64,000 nt of DNA from Phoenix dactylifera (GCF_009389715.1 NC_052400.1:2294001-2358000), one strand, 5' to 3'; shown: positions 23,816 through 34,603, counted from the first letter of the stretch. The notes: generated by a model from the letters alone, not told the origin. Translations and numbers: made by a program.

Positions 23816-26175
23816 ATGGGCGAAGTGAGGGCAGACCAAATTAAGTCGGAGCTGGTCGCCACAGACTTAGACAGACTCGTGGCTCGGTACCACCTTCCCG
23901 AGGCCTGCAACGCCACGCTCCCGGGGCCTGAGGAGAGGATGTCCCATCCTCCTCCAGGGAAGATCGCCATCAATGAGGGCATTCTCCAGGCCGGGTTCCG
24001 CTTTCCCCCTTCGGACTTGGTCATGCAGGTGCTACGGGGTTTAAGAGTGGCACCGACGCAACTGGTGCCGAACTCGTGGCGGGCCCTGACGGTCTTCCAG
24101 GTTCTCTGCCGTATGCACGAGATCCCCGCCACCCTGAATGTTTTTTGGGAGTTCTACAGCCTGAGCGGCCACCCCCAGGACAAAGGGTGGTGGTGCTTCG
24201 CAGCGCGGCGAGGATGCGGCCTTGTCAAGGAGGCTCCTACCTCCATTCACAAATGGAAGGAGCGCTTCTTTTTTGTTGATGCAGATCCCTCTTGGGAAAT
24301 CAGGGCGACCTGGGAGACCCCGATGAAGTCTCCGATCGGCCTATCGAGACTGTCAAGGGAGGAGTCCGATGGCTTGGCCGCCTTGAAGGGGTTGGTTGCC
24401 GAGGGCCAGCTCCCCCCGGTGGCCCGCCTTATTTCCGAGGATACTTTGGTGAATGTCGGTCTGAGCTCGGTTCCCACCGACCGTGAGTCCGCCACCGATT
24501 CTTTCTTGACTTTTTCCCTTCTTTCGTCCCGTTCTTTCTTTTGGTTTCTCCGTCTCCGACTATCCCGTCCTTTTTGCAGAGATCGACGACGTCATGCGGT
24601 CGGTGAAGACAAAGGCTGTTGGTAGGGCGTCCCTGCTGGAAGCAGCCCAGAGGAGGAAACGAGCTCTTCCGAGCGGGGCCCCACCGGCGAAGAGGTCCCG
24701 TAAGGAGGTGCCTCCGACGCCGACCGACGAGTCCGGGCCCACCGATCAGGGAGACGTCGTGGGCACGGACCGGCAGCTGACGCTGTATCAGCCCTCCGGC
24801 GGTAAGATTGCCGCTACTCCGGAGGTATCATCCGAGCCTGCCCGAGACGGACGGGTCGGACGTGATCGGTCCCCGACCCGGCCTCCGACTCGGTCGGCTC
24901 CTGACGACTCGAGGAGGGACGCGCCGAGGCCCCGACCGAGCGAGACCCTATCAATTCCTGGGGTGACCCCCGCCCCGAGCGCGATCGGCCGGACTCTTCC
25001 CCAGGCGATGGATAGGGGTAAGGCTGCAGAACCACCGTCCGGCTCTAGGGAGAAATCGGGGTCTGCCTTCACTACCGATGGCGCCCGAAATCTCATCGAA
25101 ACAGTGCTGCTGGAGAAGGACCGTCGGCGGGTCCGGGAGTTGGAGGTCTCTGACGTTGGGGCTGCCAGCTGTGTCTGTCTTATGTCGGTGAGTGTTCTTC
25201 TGGCCGCTTTTCACCATTTATTGGCTCTGTTGTTCTCCGCCTGACTCCCTTATTTTTCCTATTTCTTAGCTCGCCCAGTACATGATCCGTCTGGAGGAGT
25301 GCTACAAGGAACAGGCGGGGCTTCTGGCGAAGGCCGAGGACCGGCTGAAAGCAGTGGAAAAGGGAGGCCAGGCTGTGGCAGGCAGGACAACCGGGGACTT
25401 CGAGGCGAGGCTCCGGGAGGCCGAAGAGCGGGCACTCGGCTTTGCTGCCCTCGAGAGGCAGCTGTTGGAGGCTCAGGAGCTTGCCTCGGGTCTCGAGGGC
25501 GAGGTCAAGAAGGCGGATGAGCGGGCCGAGAAGCAGTCCCGGAAGGCTGCCGACTACCGGGAGAGGTGGGAGAAGGCCCAGCGGTCAGCCGACAACGCCC
25601 GCGACCGAATTCGGTCTCTTGAAGCTAAGCTGGGCGAATTGGAGTCGGCCTTGGAGAAGTCCCGTGCGAGCGATCAGGAGCTTCATTCGCGCCTGACGGA
25701 GGCTGAGGCTGCTCGCATTGCTGCCGAAGCGAAGCACAAGGAGGCTCGGGCTGAGCTGCTGAGGGTCTCCACCGAGGCGGAAGGCCGGATTGTGGCGAAG
25801 GTCTTGGAGGCGAAAGCCCAGATTATGGAGCGGGCAGAGGCGGCACTGGCCGAGAGGAGTGCGGAAATCGGGCGTCAGGCGGTAGAGGCTTATCGCCAGT
25901 CCGCCGAGTTCGCTCATGATATGTCGGAGGCAGTACAGACCTATCGTCAGTCCGACGAGTTTGTCCGTGACGCGTCGGACGCGGGGGCCGAAGCCTTTAT
26001 CTTAGGCTTCGAGGAGGGCCTGGCAAGGGTGTCGGCTAAGTACCCCGAAGTTGACCTGAGCGAGATTTCCCTTCTCGACTCCTCTCCGGCGCCATTGCCT
26101 GCTGGTTCTCCTGCTGCTTCCCTACCTCCTGCGGACGAGCCCGACGTTCCCGACCCGGGAGTTCCTCCAAGCTGA
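23816..26175 (+). CDS. Antisense gene of the Tat element: Transposase_28-like N-terminus plus coiled coil (3 exons)
   Basis: Exons 23816-24482, 24580-25187 and 25270-26175 join through GTGAGT...TTTTTGCAG and GTGAGT...TTTCTTAG introns (97 and 82 bp), giving 726 residues. Residues 1-222 resemble the plant 'putative gypsy type transposon' domain (Pfam Transposase_28): DLDRLVARYHLPE, GFRFPPSDLVMQVLRGLRVAPTQL, NSWRALTVFQVLC, FYSLSGHPQDKGWWCFA. Residues 223-425 are low-complexity and Pro/Arg-rich with a basic PPAKRSRKE motif. Residues 426 to about 665 are Ala/Glu/Arg-rich coiled coil; the end is acidic and Pro-rich. It lies between the arrays and the 3' LTR, opposite to gag-pol. Antisense genes in this place are known for Tat elements; their function is unknown. 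Despite the domain name there is no evidence of transposase activity. Confidence 0.78.
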
Positions 26176-26348
26176 CCTCTTGTACCTTTCGTTGTCTTCT
26201 CTTTTTTTTGTATACCGGGGTTTTGCCAAATTGTATGGGCCTCGGCCTTGAAACAATGAAAATTAATGCAAGTTGAATGTTTCTTCATCTCGCCTTCGTC
26301 CTTCTTTTTCTTTTAACTCTCGGTAGCGTCTTGCTGACTCCTGGCTCC

Positions 26349-26950
26349 CGAAATTCTTCCGGCGCTAGGCCAGGCATCCGAGGGTTAGGCCTCAGAAAAC
26401 TCTTCCGGCGCTAAGCCAGGCATCCGAGGGTTGGGCCTCGGGAAATTCTTCCGGCGCTAAGCCAGGCATCCGAGGGTTAGGCCTCGGGAAATTCTTCCGG
26501 CGCTAAGCCAGGCATCCGAGGGTTAGGCCTCAGGAAACTCTTCCGGCGCTAAGCCAGGCATCCGAGGGTTAGGCCTCGGGAAATTCTTCCGGCGCTAAGC
26601 CAGACATCCGAGGGTTAGGCCTCGGAAAATTCTTCCGGCGCTAAGCCAGGCATCCGAGGGTTAGGCCTCAGGAAATTCTTCCGGCGCTAAGCCAGGCATC
26701 CGAGGGTTAGGCCTCAGGAAATTCTTCCGGCGCTAAGCCAGGCATCCGAGGGTTAGGCCTCAGGAAACTCTTCCGGCGCTAAGCCAGGCATCCGAGGGTT
26801 AGGCCTCAGGAAATTCTTCCGGCGCTAAGCCAGGCATCCGAGGGTTAGGCCTCAGGAAATTCTTCCGGCGCTAAGCCAGGCATCCGAGGGTTAGGCCTCA
26901 GGAAATCCTTCCGGCGCCAAGCCAGGCATCCGAGGGTTAGGCCTCAGGAA
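26349..26950. repeat. Tandem array A: 46-bp unit, 13 copies
   Basis: The unit reads TTCTTCCGGCGCTAAGCCAG then GCATCCGAGGGTTAGGCCTC then GGAAA; 13 copies are counted by the CCGGCGC core. Variation is slight (CTCAGG or CTCGGG, AATT or AACT). It begins about 170 bp after the stop of the antisense gene. Non-coding. Confidence 0.9.
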
Positions 26951-28060
26951 ATTCCACTCGTTGGTCGACCAAGGCTGGCGCATGCCGAGGCAACTGGTCG
27001 GGGCTTCAGGCTAGTCTGCTCCCGGGATGGTCATCGGGTTAGCCTGGCATCCGAGGGCCGAGCCTCGGGACCTTCCACTCGTTGGTCGGCCAAGGCTGGC
27101 GCAAGCCGAGGCGACCGGTCGGGGCTTCCGGCTAGTCTGCTCCTGGGATGATCATCGGGCTAGCCAGGCATCCGAGGGCCGTCAAGCCTCAGGAAATTCC
27201 GCTCGTTGGTCGGCCAAGGCTGGCGCAAGCCGAGGCGACCGGTCGGGGCTTCAGGCTAGTCTGCTCCCGGGATGATCATCGGGTTAGCCTGGCATCCGAG
27301 GGCCGAGCCTCGGGGCATTCCGCTCGTTGGTCGGCCAAGGCTGGCGCAAGCCGAGGCGACCGGTCGGGGCTTCAGGCTAGTCTGCTCCCGGGATGATCAT
27401 CGGGTTAGCCTGGCATCCGAGGGTTGTCAATCCTCAGGAAATTCCGCTCGTTGGTCGGCCAAGGCTGGCGCAAGCCGAGGCGACCGGTCGGGGCTTCAGG
27501 CTAGTCTGCTCCCGGGATGATCATCGGGTTAGCCTGGCATCCGAGGGCCGAGCCTCGGGGCATTCCGCTCGTTGGTCGGCCAAGGCTGGCGCAAGCCGAG
27601 GCGACCGGTCGGGGCTTCAGGCTAGTCTGCTCCCGGGATGATCATCGGGTTAGCCTGGCATCCGAGGGTTGTCAATCCTCAGGAAATTCCGCTCGTTGGT
27701 CGGCCAAGGCTGGCGCAAGCCGAGGCGACCGGTCGGGGCTTCAGGCTAGTCTGCTCCCGGGATGATCATCGGGTTAGCCTGGCATCCGAGGGTTGTCAAG
27801 CCTCAGAAAATTCCGCTCGTTGGTCGGCCAAGGCTGGCGCAAGCCGAGGCGACCGGTCGGGGCTTCAGGCTAGTCTGCTCCCGGGATGATCGTCGGGTTA
27901 GCCTGGCATCCGAGGGCCGAGCCTCAGGGCATTCCACTCGTTGGTCGGCCAAGGCTGGCGCAAGCCGAGGCGACCGGTCGGGGCTTCCGGCTAGTCTGCT
28001 CCCGGGATGATCATCGGGCTAGCCAGGCATCCGAGGACCGTGCCTCGGGAAATTCCGCTC
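26951..28060. repeat. Tandem array B: 121/124-bp unit, about 9 copies
   Basis: Each unit contains CTCGTTGGTCGGCCAAGGC, GGCGCAAGCCGAGGCGACCGG, GCTAGTCTGCTCCCGGGATG and ATCATCGGGTTAGCCTGGCA. Spacing alternates between 121 and 124 bp because the short linker is either GCCGAGCCTC or GTTGTCAATCCTC. The GGCATCCGAGGG...CTCAGGAAATTCC part is shared with array A. The near-identical 82-codon frames seen here are produced by the repeat and are not genes. Confidence 0.9.
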
Positions 28061-29134
28061 GCTGGTCGTGCGCTTGTCGCTCGCTGCCCGACGGGGTTTC
28101 TCCGTGGCCAGCCGCGATCATGTTTCTCCTTTTCTCTAAGCGTTGCCTGGGGGAACACGAGAAGGGCATTAAACGCTAATTAATGCGTTACCTGGGAAAT
28201 CGGATCACCAGCTGCTGCTTGCGAGGAGTGTTAGTTGAGCGGCCGCGATACGCGGGTTCTTCGAGGAGGATACGGCCAGGGCGCGAGCGGAGATATGTGG
28301 ACCTAGGGGTACATGACACCCGGATTGTCCTGCACAAAGAATGCGGTTTAAGGAGAATGACGCTTAGGAAATCGCGGGGAGATACGCCTCGGGAGTCGGA
28401 ACGGCTCCGGTTTCAATGCGCCTGCATTTATTGGAGCCACCCACATCGGAACGACCAGGGGGCCGCAGTTTGGCTATAAATACAGGTGCAGGTACGATGG
28501 AGTTTGCCAAGCCGGAGCTGTTCAGGTTGCCATGGATCGCGGACCTCCTCCTTGGCATATGACTGAGAGACTCCTGTTGAAGGAAAGGGGAGACGCTCCC
28601 CTTGCGACTTCAGCCAACTAGCCGTTTCATCTGGGATCAACAAGGAGGGTCTTCCCGGCGGAGCTCCGCTCTAGGCGTTTCATCCGGGATCACATCTCCC
28701 CTCCTTGAAGTTCAGCCTCCCGATTGAGCTCTGCACCAGACGCTCAGTCCGGGACCGCGCCTCCATATGCTCTTCCCCCTCGTATTCCTTCTCTTTCCTA
28801 CCACTGGGGAGGATGGGAATATCCTTTGGAGGCGGCGTTCCCCTGGGGGCAGCGGGAGCTTCTTCTGCGGCGGCTCCTCGTCTTTTTGGTGAGGTGCTGG
28901 ATGGCGCCTCCGGTTAGAAGCACCCACTTTCGGTGGGATTGCAGCTGCTTTGGGTTGAGGGTTTGGGATCCTCGGTCCTCAGCTCCACAGATTCTCCACC
29001 TCTTCTTTGCTTTCTTTACTCCCTAATTCCCCTCTGGGAATTCCTTGTAATCACACGAGCACGCCATTGTAACCAGAAATTATTGAAATGAAAAGTGTTG
29101 CACCTTTTCAAATTGTCTTTCTGGCCTTGTTGTT
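28061..29134. other. Spacer between array B and the end of gag-pol
   Basis: In sense orientation this is the start of the long region after pol typical of Tat elements. It holds the TATA box at 28475 and two similar GTTTCATC(T/C)GGGATCA words (near 28624 and 28677). Frames such as 28705-28917 (+) have no recognised domain. Confidence 0.5.
28475..28482 (+). promoter_or_regulatory. TATA box of a second possible plus-strand transcription unit
   Basis: GGCTATAAATACAGG is a strong plant TATA match on the antisense strand of the element, between array B and the end of gag-pol. The region downstream to about 29100 ends with ATTGAAATGAAAAGTGTTGC, similar to the sequence after the antisense gene (CAATGAAAATTAATGC near 26255). 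No convincing protein is encoded: the first ATGs (28498, 28532) open frames of only 21 and 29 codons. A non-coding transcript is possible. Confidence 0.4.
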
Positions 29135-32100
29135 CTACTGGTAATACATCCGCAGGTTAGCGGAATTCCAGCCCCTTGGAATTTCTCGGCCGTCTAGGGC
29201 TTCCAACTGGTAGGAGCCAGGTCGGTTTACCCAACGAACTTTATACGGGCCTTCCCAATTCGGCGCTAGCTTCCCTCCTTCCGTAGGTTGAGATGCCTTA
29301 GCTCGCCTCAGCACCAGATCTCCAATTCTGAAAAGCTTCGGTCGGACTTTGGAGTTGTAATATCGGGCCACCCTCCGCTGATACATTGCCATCCGAACCT
29401 GCGCCATTTTCCTTGCTTCTTCCAAGAGATCCAGGTTCCCTCGGAGTTGCTCCGAGTTGGCCTCGGGTCGGTGTGCGGCTACCCGAGGTGAGGGAAGTCC
29501 GAGCTCTACGGGGACAACGGCTTCCGTGCCATAGGTTAGGCTGAAAGGCGTCTCCCCGGTAGGAGTCCGATGCGTGGTCCGATACGCCCAAAGGACATTC
29601 TCGAGTTCCTCGACCCAAGCTTGCCCCGTCCGTCCGATCCGCGCTTTGATACCTTGGAGGATTGTCCGATTTGTGACCTCGGCCTCGCCGTTGGTTTGGG
29701 GATGCGACACGGACGTGAACCGATGTTCGATCCCGAACTCCTCGCAGAAGTCTCGGAAATGCTTGTTATCAAACTGTCGACCGTTATCCGAGATGAGGAC
29801 CCGAGGTACCCCAAATCGGACGATGATGTTCTTCTTTACGAACTTCCGGACTTGCGCCTCCGTGATGGTGGCCAGTGGCTCTGCCTCCACCCACTTGGTG
29901 AAGTAGTCGATGGCGACAATCAAAAATTTCCGCTGGGCCGAAGCGATGGGGAATGGTCCGAGGATATCCATTCCCCACTGTGCAAAGGGCCAGGGGGCGG
30001 TGATTGGCGCCAAGGGAACAGAGGGGACTCTCTGGATGTTGGCGTGGTGCTGGCAGGCGTCGCATTTCCGTACGTGATCCTTTGAGTCTTCCAATAAGGT
30101 CGGCCAATAATAGCCTTGCCTCATGATCTTATGTGCCAGGGACCTAGCCCCCAGGTGCGATCCGCAGATGCCTTCGTGGACTTCGCTGAGGGCGTAAGCC
30201 GCTTCCGAAGGGCGGAGGCACCTTAAGAGGGGGGCGGTGAACGAGGTCCGATACAGCCTCCCTTCGTAGAGTACGTAGTGGGCGGACTTCATAACAAGTC
30301 GCCGAGCTTGATCTTCATCTTCGGGGAGGATCCCTTCGGCGAGGTAAGCTACAAGCGGGTCCATCCAAGATGGTTCCGGATCAATTGCCATTACCGCTTC
30401 AGCCTCGCCGATGCTCGGGGCATCTAGGGTCTTCAGGTATATCGCCCTTGACAAGTTGTGTGCCTCAGCGCCCACCAAGCGGGACAACCTGTCGGCCCTA
30501 GCATTTTCGCTCCTTGGGACCTGCTGAATGTCAATACTGCCGAGGTCGGGAATGAGTGCTTGCACCTTCCGGACGTAGCTCTGCATGGTCGGGCTCCGTG
30601 CCTCGAACTCCCCTCGAACCTGCCCGACCACCCGCTGGGAGTCGGTGAAGACCTTCAGACGCCGGATGCCGAGCTCCTTGGCGAGTTTAAGTCCCGTGAC
30701 TAGGGCCTCGTACTCCGCCTCATTGTTGGTCACTGGAAATCCGAACCTCAAGGCATACTCGGCTATCACTCCATCGGGATTGGTAAGGACCAGCCCAGCC
30801 CCTCCACCTTCAGGGTTCGACGACCCGTCAATGTGGAGCGTCCAGATCGGGAGATCGAGGCTGGGTGTTTCTGGCGGCCTAGGTTCCGTCTCCTGCACAG
30901 TGCACTCAGCGAGAAAGTCCGCGAGCACCTGGGCCTTGATGGCGGGCCGGGGCTGGTAGCGGATGTCGAACTCACCAAGTTCTACTGCCCACTTCACCAG
31001 CCGTCCCGCATTCTCAGGATTGCTGAGGATCTGCCGCAGTGGTTGATCGGTCAAAAGGGTGACAGAATGAGCCTGGAAATAGGGGCGAAGCCTCCTGGTC
31101 GCAGTCAGCAGCGCGAAGGCGATCTTTTCAGCCTTCGTGTACCGCGTCTCGGCATCCTGGAGGACTCGGCTGGTGTAGTACACGGGCTTCTGAAGTTTTG
31201 CCTCTTCCCGAACCAGTACTGCGCTGACTGCGGTTGGGGAGACCGCCAGGTAAAGGTAGAGCATCTCCCCCTCTTGCGGCTTGGACAGCAGGGGAGGAGA
31301 CGCCATGTACTCCTTGAGCTGGTCGAACGCCACTTGACATTCAGCCGTCCAGAGGAAGTCTTTCGGGCGCTTCAACACCTTGAAGAACGGTTGGCAGCGT
31401 TCGGCCGATTTTGCCACAAATCGTCCGAGCGCGGCGACCCTCCCAGCGAGCTCCTGAACCTCCTTCACTTTGGTCGGAGGGGACATATCTTGGATGGCCT
31501 TGATTTTGTCCGGGTTGGCCTCGATCCCCCGCTGGTTGACAATGAAGCCGAGGAACCTCCCGGCCGAAGCACCAAAGGCGCACTTCGCTGGGTTTAGCTT
31601 CATACGAAACTTCCGCAAGGTGGCGAAGGTCTCCTCCAGATCTGCAATGTGCTGATCCGCATGGCGGCTCTTTACCAGCATATCGTCCACGTACACCTCC
31701 ATGTTCCGGCCGATCTGCTCCTTGAAGATTTTATTGATGAGGCGCTGGTAAGTAGCGCCAGCGTTCTTCAGACCGAAGGGCATTACCTTGTAACAGTACA
31801 GCCCCCTGTCTGTTATGAAGGCCGTTTTCTCCTCGTCCTGTGGAGCCATCATTATTTGGTTGTAGCCGGAGAAGGCGTCCATGAAAGACAGCAGCTGATA
31901 TCCGGAAGTCGCGTCGACCAGTTGGTCTATTCGCGGGAGCGGAAAGCTATCCTTGGGGCACGCCTTGTTCAGGTCGGTGTAGTCGACGCACATCCTCCAC
32001 TTCCCGCTCGCCTTCCGGACAAGTACGACGTTTGCCAGCCACTCGGGGTAGCTCACTTCCCTTATGAAACCTGCCTCCAAGAGTTTGTCTACCTCCTGGT

Positions 32101-34603
32101 CGACCACCCGGATCCGATCCGGGGCACAGTGTCTCTTCTTTTGCTTTACTGGTCGGTGGGTCGGGTCGACGTTGAGGGCGTGAGAAATGACCTCCGGGTC
32201 GATCCCAGGTACATCGGCCGCCGACCAGGCAAACACATCAACATTGGCTCGGAGGAATTCTACTAACCGGAGCCGAGCTTCCAAGTCGAGGTTGGCACCG
32301 ACCCGGACCGTGCGGTCCGGGCGGCCTTCTTCGAGGGGAACTTCGATTACGCCCTCGGCCGGCTCCCCGTGCCGCAAGGCCACTTCGTCTCTGGCGTCAA
32401 GGGACTCGACGCTTAGGGCCTCCATGGGCTTCTTCCCTTTGAGAGTTGCTAGGAAACACTGCCGTGCGGTTGGTTGGTCACCTCGGACCTCTCCAATCCC
32501 GGCCGCCGTGGGGAACCGCATGAGCAAATGGTAGGTAGAAACCACCGCGCGAAGGGCGTTCAGTCCGGGTCGTCCGAGGATAGCGTTGTAGGCCGAGGGG
32601 ACACGGACGACCAAGAACCCGAGTCGCACCGTGGCTTCTGCGGGTGCAACGCCCGCAGTCACAGGCAGCTCAATGACACCTTCGGCCGAGATAGCGTCTC
32701 CAGTGAATCCTATGAGGGGGGTGGATGTTTTGTGCAACAATTGTCGGGACAAGCTCATCTTTTGGAAGGCCTCGTAATACAAAATATCAGCTGAGCTTCC
32801 ACTATCCACAAGAACACGCCTTACATCATAGTTCGCCATAGTGAGAGAGATCACCATGGCGTCATCGTGGGGAGTCTGAACCCCCTTTACATCTTCATCG
32901 CAAAAAGTGATTACATTTCCGACCCGCTGCCTCTTCGCGACGGCCACTCCTGATGCTTCCGCCGAGCCCCCTGCGTTCCTCACGGGCCGAGAGCAGCCCC
33001 CAGTGATGGTGTGGATCACTCCCGCAACGGGTCGATTCTGCTCCCGAGGCTCCTGAGGGGCCGGGTCGACCGGACGCGGGCCTGCCGGGGGACGTCGGTC
33101 GTTTACATATCGACCGAGACGCCCTCGGCGAATGAGAGCCTCGATCTCGTCCCGAAGCTGGAAGCAGTCTTCGGTATCGTGGCCGTGGTCTCGGTGGTAC
33201 TCACAGTACGCCCGAGAAGGCCTCCTCCCAGGGATCTTCTTCATCTGCCTCGGGACCGGGAAGTCCTCCCGCCCCTTGACCTCCATGAGGATCTGGGCCC
33301 GGGGGGCCAGGAGTGGGGTGTACCGGTTGAAGCGTCGGTGCGGAGAACGAGGGCGTGTGGCGCCGTGGTTCCTTGCTGGTGACGGGCTTCTGCGCCGGCG
33401 TTGAGGCGTCGGGCTCCTCCTCTGGGGTGCCTCTTTTCGCCTTTTCTTCCCGGGCTTTAGAGGGGCCTCGGCGGCCTCCTTGTTCCGGTGGGATGCTGCC
33501 TCCTCGGCGTCTGCATACTGGTTTGCCCGAGATAACAGCTCCGGGAAGCTCCGCGGCAGGCGTTTGTCCAGGGAGAAGGTGAGTCTGCCCTTCCGGAAGC
33601 CACGCTTCAGGGCTGAGAGAGCCACTTCCTGGCTCAGGTTCCGGACCTCCAGTGTAGCCTTGTTGAAGCGGGTGAGATAATCCCGCAGGCTTTCTCCCTC
33701 GTTTTGCCGGACATCAAAGAGGGAGTCGGAGACCAGTCGCCGCCTGCTACTAACGGCGAAATGGCTGATGAAGAAGCGGGTGAACTGGTCGAAGGACTGG
33801 ATGGAGTTAGCCTCCAGGCCGGCGAACCATGCCCTTGCCGGGCCACGGAGGGTCGCCGGGAAGGCCTTGCAGAGGAGCGGATCCGATGCTCCATGGAGGA
33901 GCATAAGAGTCCTGAAACTCTCCACGTGGTCCCGCGGGTCCGCCGCCCCGTCGTAGGGTTCGATCGCCGGCATTTTGAACCCCGGCGGGTTCGGGGTCCG
34001 CAGGATCCTCGAGGCAAGCGCCGGCTGGGAGGAGATCTCCAAGTCAGCGAAGGGATCTTTGGAGTGGCCCTTCAGGACCTGGAGTTGTCTGTGGAGATCG
34101 TCCACCCGCCGGTCCAGAGAGCGCGACCGGTGGGTGGGGGACAAGGAGCGGCGCGAAGGGGACCGACTGGAGTGCGGGCCCCTCGAGGACTGGGGTGTCT
34201 GAGAACGCGCCCGGGTCCGCCTCTCGTACCCCGCACAGCTCCGATGAGAAGGTCCTGGCAGAATGGACCGTACTCGAGAATCCTCCTCGCGCCGGCGCTC
34301 CTCTCCATGGGAGAGGAAGGAGCGCGGGTTGTGAGGAAGAGGCGAGTGCTCGGGGGGCAGCGGCTCCTGAGCCCGTTGCGGCACCCGAGAGATCACACCC
34401 TGCAGATTCTGCACTGCCTCCGCGAGGGTGCGAACCTGCTGGGCTAGCTGGTCGAACTGAGCAGCTTCGACCGTCTGAATGGGAGAAGGGGCGGTGGAGT
34501 GCTGCTGAGAGTGCGTTGGGGACGCAGCAGCCTCTCGGCCGGAGGCGCGAGAGGCTCCGCGACCGGAAGCATTGGAAGCTCCACGACCACCTCGCCGTGC
34601 CAT
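29135..34603 (-). CDS. Gag-pol polyprotein of the Tat-lineage Ty3/gypsy element (1,822 aa, intact)
   Basis: One uninterrupted frame. Approximate residue positions: Arg/Ser-rich N-terminus 1-190; retrotransposon gag domain 205-370 (ARAWFAGLE); zinc knuckle 467-480 (CEYHRDHGHDTEDC); aspartic protease with DSGSS at 600-604; reverse transcriptase about 830-1010 with FMDAFSGYNQI (907-917) and YVDD (971-974); RNase H of Ty3 type about 1070-1190; a second, archaeal-type RNase H about 1252-1378 with HIDGSSNPEGG and TDSQ; integrase with a zinc region ending CDACQ (1515-1519) and DDE core (GMDILGPF, SDNGRQF, NGEAE). The second RNase H is a Tat hallmark. All key residues seen are present, so it looks able to act. 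The frame starts 43 bp inside the 5' LTR. Frames on the opposite strand here are shadows. Confidence 0.93.
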   Translation of the reverse strand: MARRGGRGASNASGRGASRASGREAAASPTHSQQHSTAPSPIQTVEAAQFDQLAQQVRTLAEAVQNLQGVISRVPQRAQEPLPPEHSPLPHNPRSFLSHGEERRREEDSRVRSILPGPSHRSCAGYERRTRARSQTPQSSRGPHSSRSPSRRSLSPTHRSRSLDRRVDDLHRQLQVLKGHSKDPFADLEISSQPALASRILRTPNPPGFKMPAIEPYDGAADPRDHVESFRTLMLLHGASDPLLCKAFPATLRGPARAWFAGLEANSIQSFDQFTRFFISHFAVSSRRRLVSDSLFDVRQNEGESLRDYLTRFNKATLEVRNLSQEVALSALKRGFRKGRLTFSLDKRLPRSFPELLSRANQYADAEEAASHRNKEAAEAPLKPGKKRRKEAPQRRSPTPQRRRRSPSPARNHGATRPRSPHRRFNRYTPLLAPRAQILMEVKGREDFPVPRQMKKIPGRRPSRAYCEYHRDHGHDTEDCFQLRDEIEALIRRGRLGRYVNDRRPPAGPRPVDPAPQEPREQNRPVAGVIHTITGGCSRPVRNAGGSAEASGVAVAKRQRVGNVITFCDEDVKGVQTPHDDAMVISLTMANYDVRRVLVDSGSSADILYYEAFQKMSLSRQLLHKTSTPLIGFTGDAISAEGVIELPVTAGVAPAEATVRLGFLVVRVPSAYNAILGRPGLNALRAVVSTYHLLMRFPTAAGIGEVRGDQPTARQCFLATLKGKKPMEALSVESLDARDEVALRHGEPAEGVIEVPLEEGRPDRTVRVGANLDLEARLRLVEFLRANVDVFAWSAADVPGIDPEVISHALNVDPTHRPVKQKKRHCAPDRIRVVDQEVDKLLEAGFIREVSYPEWLANVVLVRKASGKWRMCVDYTDLNKACPKDSFPLPRIDQLVDATSGYQLLSFMDAFSGYNQIMMAPQDEEKTAFITDRGLYCYKVMPFGLKNAGATYQRLINKIFKEQIGRNMEVYVDDMLVKSRHADQHIADLEETFATLRKFRMKLNPAKCAFGASAGRFLGFIVNQRGIEANPDKIKAIQDMSPPTKVKEVQELAGRVAALGRFVAKSAERCQPFFKVLKRPKDFLWTAECQVAFDQLKEYMASPPLLSKPQEGEMLYLYLAVSPTAVSAVLVREEAKLQKPVYYTSRVLQDAETRYTKAEKIAFALLTATRRLRPYFQAHSVTLLTDQPLRQILSNPENAGRLVKWAVELGEFDIRYQPRPAIKAQVLADFLAECTVQETEPRPPETPSLDLPIWTLHIDGSSNPEGGGAGLVLTNPDGVIAEYALRFGFPVTNNEAEYEALVTGLKLAKELGIRRLKVFTDSQRVVGQVRGEFEARSPTMQSYVRKVQALIPDLGSIDIQQVPRSENARADRLSRLVGAEAHNLSRAIYLKTLDAPSIGEAEAVMAIDPEPSWMDPLVAYLAEGILPEDEDQARRLVMKSAHYVLYEGRLYRTSFTAPLLRCLRPSEAAYALSEVHEGICGSHLGARSLAHKIMRQGYYWPTLLEDSKDHVRKCDACQHHANIQRVPSVPLAPITAPWPFAQWGMDILGPFPIASAQRKFLIVAIDYFTKWVEAEPLATITEAQVRKFVKKNIIVRFGVPRVLISDNGRQFDNKHFRDFCEEFGIEHRFTSVSHPQTNGEAEVTNRTILQGIKARIGRTGQAWVEELENVLWAYRTTHRTPTGETPFSLTYGTEAVVPVELGLPSPRVAAHRPEANSEQLRGNLDLLEEARKMAQVRMAMYQRRVARYYNSKVRPKLFRIGDLVLRRAKASQPTEGGKLAPNWEGPYKVRWVNRPGSYQLEALDGREIPRGWNSANLRMYYQ

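Noticed and set aside
27027-28010. Series of nearly identical 82-codon frames
   Set aside because: They overlap each other and arise because the 121/124-bp unit happens to stay open; no start context, domain or single continuous frame.
26349-28060. Regular repeats with spacers, CRISPR-like at first sight
   Set aside because: Units are directly adjacent without unique spacers, lie in a plant retrotransposon, and the two arrays share a module. They are ordinary tandem repeats.
29570-34447. Many plus-strand frames of 80-250 codons opposite gag-pol
   Set aside because: They are mirror frames of a GC-rich coding strand, with no known domain and no codon or splice support, unlike the real antisense gene at 23816-26175.
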